From Polynucleobacter meluiroseus (GTDB taxonomy: Bacteria > Pseudomonadota > Gammaproteobacteria > Burkholderiales > Burkholderiaceae), in contig CAMCVH010000001.1 of NCBI GenBank assembly GCA_945881875.1, positions 372,001 through 436,000 on the forward strand: a stretch of DNA of 64,000 nucleotides. The letters run 5' to 3'. Positions 25,349 to 33,549 of the stretch are shown one piece after another; position 1 is the first letter of the stretch, and each line of letters opens with the position of its first letter. A program made the translations under genes and the position numbers. Under the pieces are notes generated by a model. The model was given only the letters and a program-made list of their open reading frames with translations. It ran no database searches and had not been told where the DNA came from.

Positions 25349-25837
25349 TTAGTGCAAGCCCAACTCCCTTGCACGCCTTATTTTATCTGCCAGTTCTTTT
25401 CTTTTTTCACGCAATGTGTACGACCCAACATAGATACTTTCATCCGCATGCTCAATCGTCACAAGATTATTTTTAGGATCTTTTGAAAGCTTCGTGTCTT
25501 TTGAAAAGATGGGAGTTCTAATCCTTAGCCAAAGTAGCGGCCATTGTTTTTCAATCTTCTGACTACCATTCACAATTTCGATATGCATCATGCCATCTTG
25601 GATAGTGATTTTTTCATAATCAGTAGCGTGTCGCGAATAGATCAAAAGTGCAATCCCAAGCACTAATAATTCAATACATGCGAAAGGAATGATCATCCAC
25701 GCACCTTGCCAATAAAAATAGCTGGCAATCACACTGGAAAATAAAACCATGGATAAATAGAATTGGCCTACTTGCTTAGGTGTAAATGAGCAATTGCGCT
25801 TTAACAATAAAACCGAAACGTTAGGCTGCTCACTCAA
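25349..25837 (-). CDS. DUF2244 membrane protein
   Basis: A 162-residue protein. Two adjacent hydrophobic helices (about residues 28-45 and 50-66) follow the family's N-terminal RNCSFTPKQ, and the soluble C-terminal part has VNGSQKIEKQWPLLWLRIR and VYVGSYTLREKRKELADKIRRA-like sequence, which are DUF2244 features. The function is unknown. It starts with TTG; AGGGA lies 9 bp upstream and no ATG is available before the first helix. It lies 9 bp upstream of the adaptor gene. Confidence 0.8.
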   Translation of the reverse strand: MSEQPNVSVLLLKRNCSFTPKQVGQFYLSMVLFSSVIASYFYWQGAWMIIPFACIELLVLGIALLIYSRHATDYEKITIQDGMMHIEIVNGSQKIEKQWPLLWLRIRTPIFSKDTKLSKDPKNNLVTIEHADESIYVGSYTLREKRKELADKIRRARELGLH

Positions 25838-25850
25838 CTCTGAAAATCCC

Positions 25851-26660
25851 TTAAAAAGACTTAAGCAAATTAAATATCATGATGAAAGAAATGCTCAGTG
25901 CAAGTACAGAAAATGCTTGCTGAATCCTTGGGCCTGCAATCTTTTTGGCGAACTGACGTCCCATTAAGAGCCCTATGATAGACCCAAAAGCAAATGGTAG
26001 TGCGATGGCCCAATCCATAACCCCATAGAAGTTAGAGAACAAAACACCGCTCAAAGAAACCAGGGTCAAAACCCCTAAAGACGTGGCCACGATGGACGCC
26101 ATAGGTAAGTCTGTGAATTTTCTGAGAGATGGTACGATGATGAATCCCCCACCAACTCCGAGCAATCCCGAGAAAAATCCTGCCAAAGATCCGGAAGCGG
26201 CTAAGGCTCTTGCGCAAGGTAGCGTCCAAGTCAATTTACCAACAGTCTCATCTAATAAGCATGGTGGGCCTAATTGATCTGGCACACCTCTAAGCTCTTG
26301 GGCTGCCTGAGACCACATGTTTTTAGCAACTAATAAAAGTACCACGCAAAAGATGATGACTAGCAGTTGATTGGGAAGCTGGTGTGCCAGCCATATCCCT
26401 ATCGGAGAGAATATAACGCCAACCGTTGCCATTAAAGCTGCCGCTTTGTAACGCAGAGTACTAGCTCTAAAAGCAAGGAACGCGCCTAAACCAGCAGATA
26501 CTGAAACTGCCAGTAAACCAATCGGTGCTGCTTCAACAACAGTGAGATTAAGAAAGAATCCTAAAAGTGGCACAGCTAAAATTGCGCCACCGGCTCCAGT
26601 TAAGCCTAGAACAACTCCAACAGATAAACCTAGCAGAAGACTCGTGACGGAGACTTCCAA
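25851..26660 (-). CDS. TauE/SafE-family sulfite/sulfur anion exporter
   Basis: A 269-residue protein with about eight helices arranged as two repeats. The signature lies in GLSVGVVLGLTGAGGAILAVPLL near the N-terminus, repeated as GFFSGLLGVGGGFIIVPSLRKF near residue 155. TauE proteins export sulfite, sulfoacetate or similar anions. The start is a TTG, with a gap of only 6 bp to the upstream YeeE-DUF442 gene, so it is in that operon. Placed next to the sox cluster it may remove sulfite or sulfate made by sulfur oxidation (inference). Confidence 0.88.
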   Translation of the reverse strand: MEVSVTSLLLGLSVGVVLGLTGAGGAILAVPLLGFFLNLTVVEAAPIGLLAVSVSAGLGAFLAFRASTLRYKAAALMATVGVIFSPIGIWLAHQLPNQLLVIIFCVVLLLVAKNMWSQAAQELRGVPDQLGPPCLLDETVGKLTWTLPCARALAASGSLAGFFSGLLGVGGGFIIVPSLRKFTDLPMASIVATSLGVLTLVSLSGVLFSNFYGVMDWAIALPFAFGSIIGLLMGRQFAKKIAGPRIQQAFSVLALSISFIMIFNLLKSF

Positions 26661-26666
26661 GTGCTA

Positions 26667-28181
26667 TTAAACCTGTTGAGCCAACATGAACAAGTTAGTT
26701 GACCTCGCACCAGAGCGACAGAATGCCAAAATAGGTGTTGGCATCTCCTCTAATAGACGAGACATTTCTTGAGCTTGCTCAAGAGTGATCCGACCACTGA
26801 CTACCGGAAGAAAAGCGTACTGAAGACCTAGGGCCTTTGCAGCCAATTCAATTTCTGCATTAAGTGCCTGACCCGGTCCACCCTCGCCATCAGGGCGATT
26901 ATTAATAATAGACTTATAGCCCTGACGCGCAATTTCAGCCACATCTAAAGGCGTAATTTGGCCAAGCGTACCAAATTGGTCCGTATGACTAGCGATTTGA
27001 AGTGGCATGCCACATCCTCCAGTATTTGAATGATAGTTTGAGTGATTAGATGCTAAAACTGGTTCACATGGTGGAGGCAACATTCTCCAGGACAAGTACC
27101 TCATCGCAACCACTGCACCGACTCCAAATCCAACGAACGCAATAAATGAACTAATTGCTAAAGTTGAGATTCCAGTTAAACCTTGACCAATGGTGCAACC
27201 CATCGCAGTCACACCACCAACACCCATTAAAATAGCGCCAATGATGTGGTTACCCGTATCTTCAGCATCTCTAAAAGTTTCCCAATGAAAAGTTTTAGTA
27301 ACCAGTGAATAAATCGTAGAGCCTAAAACTAAGCCTCCTACTGATGCAATACCCAAAGTCAACTTTCTGCTAGCGTCACTATAAAAAGTTAACCACTCAA
27401 TCACATAGGCGTAAGGAGCAACATAGGTCAAACTCTCCATACGACCACTATTGGTGGCTACAAAAACTTCTTCTAAAGTGTTTGGGTCTTCAGCAACGAA
27501 GCCAAGAACTCCAGAAACCCACCAAACACCAAGAATTGCAAAGCCAACACCAAAGCCAGCTAGTAAGTTATTGACTGTCCAGAAGTTCTTTTTTGATAAG
27601 GCAAACACTGCTAATGCCCCACCCAAAGCAATACCCAAGAGAAGTTGCAAGGAAGCTTTAGACATACCCAAAGATGTAGACAAGATGCTTGGTAAGTCCT
27701 GAGTTGAACTGAGGGTAAGAAATACAGTGTCAGTTGTATTGACTCTTAAAACACCAAAGATGCCTTTGAGTGTCATATAAGAAGATAAGCCAAGAACTAC
27801 AAAAACAACGAATGCTTTTAAGCTTCCAGAACCCATTCTGATGAGAGTTTTGCTACCGCAACCTGATGCTAAAACCATACCAAAACCAAACATCAAGCTA
27901 CCAACAACAGTTGATAACCAAGTTAGGCGACTACCGGTATAAATAGATTTCGCTGGATCAATCATGCCGCTTGAGCTCATCAAAGAAACGCCAACCATGG
28001 CCACCCCGATAGCTAAGAGCCATTGGCGCATCCGAGTCCACTCCCCCATGATCATGATGTCAGTGAACGCGCCCATCGTACAAAAACGACTTTTCTGTAA
28101 TACAACTCCAAGCAGGAGAGTTATCAGAAATGTGCCCCAAAGCACATTTTGTGAAATAGCATTTAAATCAATATCGGGCAT
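26667..28181 (-). CDS. YeeE/YedE-family transporter fused to a DUF442 sulfurtransferase-like domain
   Basis: A 504-residue fusion. Residues about 1-370 are a YeeE/YedE membrane protein with the three conserved cysteines that pass thiosulfate in TsuA-type channels, seen in KSRFCTMGAFTDIM, ASGCGSKTLIRMG and MGCTIGQGLTG. Residues about 392-504 form a DUF442 (TIGR01244-like) domain with a phosphatase-type P-loop around AFCRSGARS (Cys near residue 488), preceded by a Ser/Asn/His-rich linker. DUF442 proteins are linked to sulfide and persulfide metabolism. ATG 28181 was chosen over an upstream TTG. The combination suggests uptake of a sulfur anion with cytoplasmic sulfur handling (inference). Confidence 0.88.
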   Translation of the reverse strand: MPDIDLNAISQNVLWGTFLITLLLGVVLQKSRFCTMGAFTDIMIMGEWTRMRQWLLAIGVAMVGVSLMSSSGMIDPAKSIYTGSRLTWLSTVVGSLMFGFGMVLASGCGSKTLIRMGSGSLKAFVVFVVLGLSSYMTLKGIFGVLRVNTTDTVFLTLSSTQDLPSILSTSLGMSKASLQLLLGIALGGALAVFALSKKNFWTVNNLLAGFGVGFAILGVWWVSGVLGFVAEDPNTLEEVFVATNSGRMESLTYVAPYAYVIEWLTFYSDASRKLTLGIASVGGLVLGSTIYSLVTKTFHWETFRDAEDTGNHIIGAILMGVGGVTAMGCTIGQGLTGISTLAISSFIAFVGFGVGAVVAMRYLSWRMLPPPCEPVLASNHSNYHSNTGGCGMPLQIASHTDQFGTLGQITPLDVAEIARQGYKSIINNRPDGEGGPGQALNAEIELAAKALGLQYAFLPVVSGRITLEQAQEMSRLLEEMPTPILAFCRSGARSTNLFMLAQQV

Positions 28182-28275
28182 GGCAGGCAAAGTAGCTTAA
28201 GTGCGCTAATAAACAAATAATTGTCTATTTTATGGCATTTTCGTTGTAATACCCGATTTCTGACCTGCAGATTTT

Positions 28276-30003
28276 TTAAGCGCCGTAGCCTGGATTACCT
28301 TTAACACCTTTAATGTTTGGCATATTGAGTGTTTTTGCCTTAACAGTCTTGATGTCACGCAAGTATTTGGCCATCAAATCCCAAATCGGCTCACCACCAA
28401 CTGCTTTTGCCTCCTCAGCAACAGGAGCCCAGCCAGCGACTTTATAAGTCTTATTAGGGTCGATCTTTTTACCGTTGAGCATCATATTACTAATGCGTTT
28501 CTCGGCCTTGCCCAATGGATCGATGTCATATTGCAAACCACCGACACGAACCATATCGCCACCTTGTTGGTAGTAAGGGTCCGGATTGAATAAGTTATCA
28601 GCAATATCTTCTAAGACTGTTTTGATCATATCGCCCTTCATCATGGTCACAGTGGTCCATGGATAAGTAATGGCGGTTTGATCTAGCACGTGCTCCATGG
28701 TGATCGCTTGGCCTGGAAGCAAAGAAGTTCCCCAACGGAAACCTGGTGAGAAAGCAATTTCAGCATTTTTAACAGCCATCAAGCCATCCAAAATCAATTG
28801 GTCAAAACTACCGTTGAAGTTACCGCGACGATATAACAAACCTTCTGTAACGGCTAATTTCTCACCCAGCTTAGTTTCAAAGGGTGCGCGAACGCGATCA
28901 ATCAACTTATTCATCGCTGGATCAGCTGGAATCATTTCAGAAAAAATCGGCAATAGCTTGTAGCGGAAATCGCTAATCTTGCCTGCATCCACTTTGAAAT
29001 CTAACACACCCAAGTACTTACCATTTGAGCCGGCATTGGTCACCAACGTTACGCCTGAAGCATTTTTTACTTTGACAGGTGTTGGTACGCCGTCATGAGT
29101 GTGACCACCCATAATGGCATCGATGCCAGTCACACGACTAGCCATCTTTAAGTCAACGTCCATACCATTGTGAGAGAGTAGCACCACGACCTTAGCTCCC
29201 TTGGCGCGAACTTCATTCACCATCTTTTGCATGTTGTCCTCTTGAATACCAAAGGTCCAATTAGCAACCATATAACGTGGATTAGCAATCGGCGTGTATG
29301 GGAAAGCTTGTCCAATCACAGCGACCTTAACGCCATTCATTTCACGAATCACATACGGATCAAATACCTGATCACCAAAGTCATTGGTCTTGATGTTTTG
29401 CGCTAAGAATGAAACTTTATTCTTAAAGTCTTTTTCAACAATCTCTTTGACTCGATCTTCACCTAAAGTCATTTCCCAGTGAGCTGTCATGATGTCAACT
29501 TCAAGAGCGAGACAGGCATCCACCATGTCTTGGCCATTGGTCCATAAAGCAGTGCCAGAGCCCTGCCATGTATCACCACCATCTAATAACAAAGAACCAG
29601 GACGACTGGCTTTCATTTTTTTAACTAAGGTGGCCAAGTGAGCAAAACCACCAACTTTGCCGTAAGTAGCAGCTGCTTTTTCAAAATCTAGATAAGTAAA
29701 TGCATGGGCTTCACGAGTGCCTGGCTTAATGTTGTGCGCTTTTAATAGATGCTCACCAACTAAGTGAGGCGTCTTACCAAATTGAGTGCCAAAGCCTAAA
29801 TTGACATCGGGCTCACGGAAGTAAATAGGTTTTAACTGAGCATGACAGTCAGTGAAATGTAGAAAGTGAACATTACCAAATTTTGGCAAATCATAAAATT
29901 TATTAGCTGCTACTTGAGCACTTGCTTGATCAGAAGCTAAAGACATTCCGCCAGCAGATGCAACGGCCAAAACTTGTAAAAACTCTCTACGATTCATTGA
30001 CAT
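28276..30003 (-). CDS. soxB: SoxB thiosulfohydrolase
   Basis: A 575-residue dinuclear manganese hydrolase of the 5'-nucleotidase fold that releases sulfate from SoxY-bound thiosulfonate. The twin-arginine signal is MNRREFLQVLA, with cleavage near ASAQ. Metal-ligand motifs are HFLHFTDCHAQLKP, LLDGGDTWQGSGTA, LSHNGMDVD and MGGHTHDG. AAAGG lies 6 bp before ATG 30003, and a terminator-like hairpin separates it from soxX. It is the last gene of the sox cluster on the minus strand. Confidence 0.97.
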   Translation of the reverse strand: MSMNRREFLQVLAVASAGGMSLASDQASAQVAANKFYDLPKFGNVHFLHFTDCHAQLKPIYFREPDVNLGFGTQFGKTPHLVGEHLLKAHNIKPGTREAHAFTYLDFEKAAATYGKVGGFAHLATLVKKMKASRPGSLLLDGGDTWQGSGTALWTNGQDMVDACLALEVDIMTAHWEMTLGEDRVKEIVEKDFKNKVSFLAQNIKTNDFGDQVFDPYVIREMNGVKVAVIGQAFPYTPIANPRYMVANWTFGIQEDNMQKMVNEVRAKGAKVVVLLSHNGMDVDLKMASRVTGIDAIMGGHTHDGVPTPVKVKNASGVTLVTNAGSNGKYLGVLDFKVDAGKISDFRYKLLPIFSEMIPADPAMNKLIDRVRAPFETKLGEKLAVTEGLLYRRGNFNGSFDQLILDGLMAVKNAEIAFSPGFRWGTSLLPGQAITMEHVLDQTAITYPWTTVTMMKGDMIKTVLEDIADNLFNPDPYYQQGGDMVRVGGLQYDIDPLGKAEKRISNMMLNGKKIDPNKTYKVAGWAPVAEEAKAVGGEPIWDLMAKYLRDIKTVKAKTLNMPNIKGVKGNPGYGA

Positions 30004-30029
30004 AAAAAACCTTTTTTATAAATAAAAAA

Positions 30030-30056
30030 GCCGCATTATCTAAGAGATAAAGCGGC
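30030..30056 (-). terminator. Intra-operon terminator/attenuator between soxX and soxB
   Basis: GCCGC-A-TTATCT, loop AAG, AGATAA-A-GCGGC: 11 pairs with one A-A mismatch. On the minus strand it is followed by TTTTTTATTT, the pattern of an intrinsic terminator. It would lower soxB transcription relative to soxAX unless soxB has its own promoter. Confidence 0.8.
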
Positions 30057-30072
30057 CTTACTACAATTGCAA

Positions 30073-30681
30073 TTACTGATTAACTGGGGACTCAGGGTCC
30101 ATCAAAAGCGCCATCACATCACGCATTTGTTGTTCAGTTAACAACTTGTAATGCCCCATACGCGGCATATTGCTGCATGCGTTATAGGCTTTGGAGTTGT
30201 AAATCTTGCCCCAGGTGTATTGAACGACCGCATCTGTGTTGCCACGAAGTTTAGCGTAATTCCAAAGAGACGGTCCAATATTGCCGTGAGAAATTTCTTT
30301 CTTATTGATCTGGTGGCAGTTGTAACATCCGCCGCCGTTTGGTACACCAGCTTTATCAGACCATGTGGCACCGCGACCGCTTTGAGCAATCTTCTCGCCC
30401 TCTTTCCAATCACCTAAATACTTACCATCAGAAGGTTGCTTGATAGTGGCCATATTGGCTTTTTCAATCGCTTCACGCTTTTTAGGATCACCCTTACCGG
30501 AGATAGCATCAAGACTTGAACAAAATATCTGAGTCTCATCTCTATCAAGACGATCCATTTTAGCAATGCCGTTTTCTTTGAAGCTGGCCATATGAGCCTT
30601 ATCAAATGCGCTTTGAGCCATCGCTGTAGAAGTTGCCACAACGAACAAAGCTGAAGATGCTAATAATTGTAATTTTTTCAT
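30073..30681 (-). CDS. soxX: SoxX cytochrome c subunit
   Basis: A 202-residue protein with a Sec signal peptide (cleavage near AMAQ). One haem c site is present, CYNCH, in GGGCYNCHQINKKEISHG, with an axial methionine likely in NMPRMGHYKLLTEQQ near the C-terminus. SoxX joins SoxA to form the SoxAX enzyme, which links thiosulfate to the SoxY cysteine. GGAGAT lies 6 bp before the ATG. It is 17 bp downstream of soxA. It is longer than minimal SoxX, with an N-terminal extension of about 100 residues before the haem site. Confidence 0.95.
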   Translation of the reverse strand: MKKLQLLASSALFVVATSTAMAQSAFDKAHMASFKENGIAKMDRLDRDETQIFCSSLDAISGKGDPKKREAIEKANMATIKQPSDGKYLGDWKEGEKIAQSGRGATWSDKAGVPNGGGCYNCHQINKKEISHGNIGPSLWNYAKLRGNTDAVVQYTWGKIYNSKAYNACSNMPRMGHYKLLTEQQMRDVMALLMDPESPVNQ

Positions 30682-30698
30682 TTTTTATCTCCCGCGAC

Positions 30699-31499
30699 TT
30701 AGCGCTTCAATCCTGGTGTATTCATTTCGCCACCATTAGCTTTTACGCCCATATAGACAGACAAAGCAACCGTGATGTCAGATGTATAAATTGGCTCAGG
30801 GAAACGTTGTTGACGATAGCAATCGTTCAAACGACGCTGCATAGTCCAGAAATTACCACTAGAAACACGGTATGCCGGCCAGTATCCAAAACCTAAAGCA
30901 GCACCCTTTTGTTCTGTGATGTTTGGAAGATCTTGTAAGCGAACACGCTTACCGTCTTCAGCGTGGCATGATGCGCAAGAAAAGTCCATTGGGCCGCCTT
31001 GGAAGAAGAATGCTTTTTCGCCCATAGCGTACATTGCTTTTTCTTTTGGATGTTTGTTAGGTACATTGATCTTCATACCTTTTGAATGTGTCACGACATA
31101 AGCAACAACAGCCTCTAAATCTTTGCGCTTACCTTTTTCAAAGCCAGCATCAATGATCTCTTTAGCGTTATAGCCTTGTAACTTCTCCATACAAGTAATC
31201 AAACGAGATTCTAGATCTTGTACTTTATTAGTGTCCTTAAAGTAACGCGGTAACTCAGCTGAGGCACCCTTAACAACACCAGGACCCTTACCTAAATCAC
31301 ATTTCTCTAATGATGCGTTTTTCGGACCCATGGGCTTAGACCAAAGATCTTCACCAGCAGCCTCATAAAGCTCTGCTGGATTACCGTCAGCAATCATCGC
31401 GCGGTACTTAGCAATGTCATCAGTAGCTGTCTGAGCAAAGGCCAAACTAGCGACCATACTCAAAGATACTAATAAAGTAGTTTTTATTGTTGTTCTCAT
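30699..31499 (-). CDS. soxA: SoxA cytochrome c subunit
   Basis: A 266-residue protein with a Sec signal peptide (LAFAQ end). One haem c motif CASCH is present in FSCASCHAEDGKRVRLQDLP. The active-site cysteine that carries the persulfide ligand is in LNDCYRQQRFPEP near the C-terminus. Two further cysteines (SLEKCDLGK, LITCMEKLQG) probably form a disulfide where diheme SoxA proteins have a second haem, so this is a monohaem type. AGGAG lies upstream of the ATG. It works with SoxX and SoxYZ in the periplasm. Confidence 0.96.
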   Translation of the reverse strand: MRTTIKTTLLVSLSMVASLAFAQTATDDIAKYRAMIADGNPAELYEAAGEDLWSKPMGPKNASLEKCDLGKGPGVVKGASAELPRYFKDTNKVQDLESRLITCMEKLQGYNAKEIIDAGFEKGKRKDLEAVVAYVVTHSKGMKINVPNKHPKEKAMYAMGEKAFFFQGGPMDFSCASCHAEDGKRVRLQDLPNITEQKGAALGFGYWPAYRVSSGNFWTMQRRLNDCYRQQRFPEPIYTSDITVALSVYMGVKANGGEMNTPGLKR

Positions 31500-31522
31500 A
31501 TTACTGCTCCTCTTAAGAAAAA

Positions 31523-31552
31523 ACCCCGCTAATTTATTAAGTTAGTCGGGGT
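31523..31552 (-). terminator. Intra-operon terminator/attenuator between soxZ and soxA
   Basis: ACCCCG-CTAA, loop of 9 nt, TTAG-T-CGGGGT: 10 pairs with one bulged T. On the minus strand the 3' arm is followed by TTTTTTC (31522-31516). It lies between soxZ and soxA and would set a lower level of soxAX than of soxYZ. Confidence 0.8.
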
Positions 31553-31568
31553 CTTTGTATCGTCCAAA

Positions 31569-31880
31569 TTAGCTAATCTTCGCTTCGTCTGTACGCTTAT
31601 CATTTTTGTTATCAACCCAAGTAATGCTAACCATATCGCCTTTAGCACCACCTTTAAACTTGAAGTTTAAGAATGGGTCCTTAGAAACAGCCGGACCAAA
31701 TTGAGCTTCAAAAACCTGCTTACCTTTGCAAGTTGCAGTAATCGTCGTGATGTGATGCGCAGGAATTGTTTTACCTGCTGCGTCTTTACGTTGACCTGTT
31801 TCCATGTCATGTTTCATCAAAACTTTAACATCTACTACGCCGCCTGCTTCTTGGGCGCGTACGCGCATTGGATCTGACAT
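31569..31880 (-). CDS. soxZ: SoxZ sulfur-carrier partner
   Basis: A 103-residue protein without a signal peptide, as is normal, since SoxZ is exported bound to SoxY. The family pattern is MRVRAQEAGGVVDVKVLMKHDMETGQRKD, PAHHITTITATCKGK, FGPAVSKDPFLNFKFKG and MVSITWVDNKND. It is an immunoglobulin-like fold that holds SoxY so that its C-terminal arm can visit the other Sox enzymes. AAGGAA is spaced 7 bp before the ATG. It lies 54 bp downstream of soxY. Confidence 0.97.
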   Translation of the reverse strand: MSDPMRVRAQEAGGVVDVKVLMKHDMETGQRKDAAGKTIPAHHITTITATCKGKQVFEAQFGPAVSKDPFLNFKFKGGAKGDMVSITWVDNKNDKRTDEAKIS

Positions 31881-31934
31881 ATTATTTCCTTTCAGTACAA
31901 ATAGATTAAGTTAGTGTTTTGTGTGCTGGGTTAA

Positions 31935-32390
31935 TTAACCGCCGCAACCACCCAAAGTCACTTTAACTTCTTTAGTTGTTACAAACCACTTGCCATCCGC
32001 TTTCACCAATGCATGAATGTTAGATGTTTGACCCATTTTCACGCGTGAAGCAACAAACGGCTCTGAATCACCAGTCAACAAGAACTGAGCAGCCAAGGCG
32101 CTTGGGTTCTTCTCAACCAAGATCGCGATCTGCTGTGTCTTAGGAAGTGTTGTTGAAACGCCAACTGGAACAACTGCACCATTCTCAGCGATATCTGGAG
32201 CATTGATAGTAATGCCTGGAGATTTGCTTGGTGATGAACCGCCCAAAGACTTCAATACATCATCCAAAGACTTGCCATCAAATGCAGCCTTATTCCACTC
32301 AGAAGCTTCTGCCTGGGAAATAAGACCTGTTGCTGCCATCAAACCAATAACGGCTGTTAATCGTAATGCTTCACGACGCTTTAGGTTCAT
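31935..32390 (-). CDS. soxY: SoxY sulfur-carrier protein
   Basis: A 151-residue protein. The carrier arm is the C-terminal GGCGG (in KVTLGGCGG), where the cysteine covalently holds the sulfur intermediate. A twin-arginine-type signal (LKRREALRLTAVIGLMAATG, cleavage near AEA) takes it and its partner SoxZ to the periplasm. AAGGAG is spaced 6 bp before the ATG. It lies 70 bp downstream of soxD. It is the central substrate of SoxAX, SoxB and SoxCD. Confidence 0.97.
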   Translation of the reverse strand: MNLKRREALRLTAVIGLMAATGLISQAEASEWNKAAFDGKSLDDVLKSLGGSSPSKSPGITINAPDIAENGAVVPVGVSTTLPKTQQIAILVEKNPSALAAQFLLTGDSEPFVASRVKMGQTSNIHALVKADGKWFVTTKEVKVTLGGCGG

Positions 32391-32460
32391 GTGAACTCCT
32401 TCAAAAAAAACTTAATATCAAAAATCAACAAAAATTACATATTGGCAATATATTACTTGT

Positions 32461-33549
32461 TTATTTGCCAGATAGCATCCATTTTACTAACACATCAATT
32501 TCAGCATCAGGTACGTGTGCATGCGGAGGCATGGGTATTGCACCCCAAACACCAGCGCCACCCACCTTTACCTTGTCATGCATTTTCTTAACAGCATCAG
32601 CTTGACCTTTGTACTTGGCAGCAACGTCGGCAATAGATGGGCCAACACCCTTCATATTAGGGGCATGACAAGCCGCGCAGTTTTGCTTCTTGAATAACGC
32701 TTCTGGAGATAGGGCTTCTGCGGCGGCCATGCTGACAGGCATCATGCCCTTGCCTGGTAACTGAGAAACAGGTGGTTTTGTGGTGTCAACTCCACGATAA
32801 GGACCATAAGCTCTATTTTGAAGAGCTAGGTTCTCATGAGCATTACGAGCGTAATCAGGCAAAAATGAGCCGATAGTCACATGTTTGGTGCAATTAGTCA
32901 TGCATGCAGTTGAATTAACGTCAGGTTTACCATTAGGCATCCACATACCGTGAGCTTGGGTCATACCATTACGGTTAGGCATGACTTTTTGAACTTCAGC
33001 GATATTTTTGTCGCTTAATGTGAAATCATCTGGAACGATTTCAGCAAGAGACAGCATGTACCCTAGAACAGCGTAAGTATCGTCAACGCTTAAAGTACGC
33101 GGTGCGTTCCATGGCATAGCGCGATGAATGTAGTCCCACAAAGTTGATATGGTTGCTACCTTCATGAAAGTGGTTCTTTGTGGCTGCTTATCACTGGTTA
33201 AAGAAGCTACACGACCCGTCTTCATATCTTCTTTAGTTGTTCCACCAACAATCGGCGTAAATACCTCATTAGATTCACCAAAAGTTCCATGACAAGATGC
33301 GCACTTACCTTCCCAAACCTCTTGACCACGTAAGGTATTACCGGAACCCTTGGGTAAACCTTTTAAATCGGGACGAACATCGATATCCCATGCTGTTACC
33401 TCTGCTTTAGTCGCCTCACGACCAATACCAGAGTATTTAGATTGCGCAACTGCAGTACCGATGAATGCAACTGAAAGACTTGCACAAACCAATGTCTGAG
33501 CTAGTTTGGTAGTTAATTGATGGGTCATAGGATTAGCCAACTTGAACAT
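32461..33549 (-). CDS. soxD: SoxD dihaem cytochrome c
   Basis: A 362-residue protein with a signal peptide (FIGTAVAQ) and two haem c motifs: CASCH in GKCASCHGTFGE (about residue 81) and CAACH in KQNCAACHAPNMKG (near residue 287). It takes electrons from SoxC during oxidation of the SoxY-bound sulfane sulfur. ATG 33549 is preceded by GGGGAG at 7 bp and overlaps soxC by 17 bp; an in-frame ATG at 33528 is a shorter alternative. The overlap indicates coupling with soxC. Confidence 0.95.
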   Translation of the reverse strand: MFKLANPMTHQLTTKLAQTLVCASLSVAFIGTAVAQSKYSGIGREATKAEVTAWDIDVRPDLKGLPKGSGNTLRGQEVWEGKCASCHGTFGESNEVFTPIVGGTTKEDMKTGRVASLTSDKQPQRTTFMKVATISTLWDYIHRAMPWNAPRTLSVDDTYAVLGYMLSLAEIVPDDFTLSDKNIAEVQKVMPNRNGMTQAHGMWMPNGKPDVNSTACMTNCTKHVTIGSFLPDYARNAHENLALQNRAYGPYRGVDTTKPPVSQLPGKGMMPVSMAAAEALSPEALFKKQNCAACHAPNMKGVGPSIADVAAKYKGQADAVKKMHDKVKVGGAGVWGAIPMPPHAHVPDAEIDVLVKWMLSGK

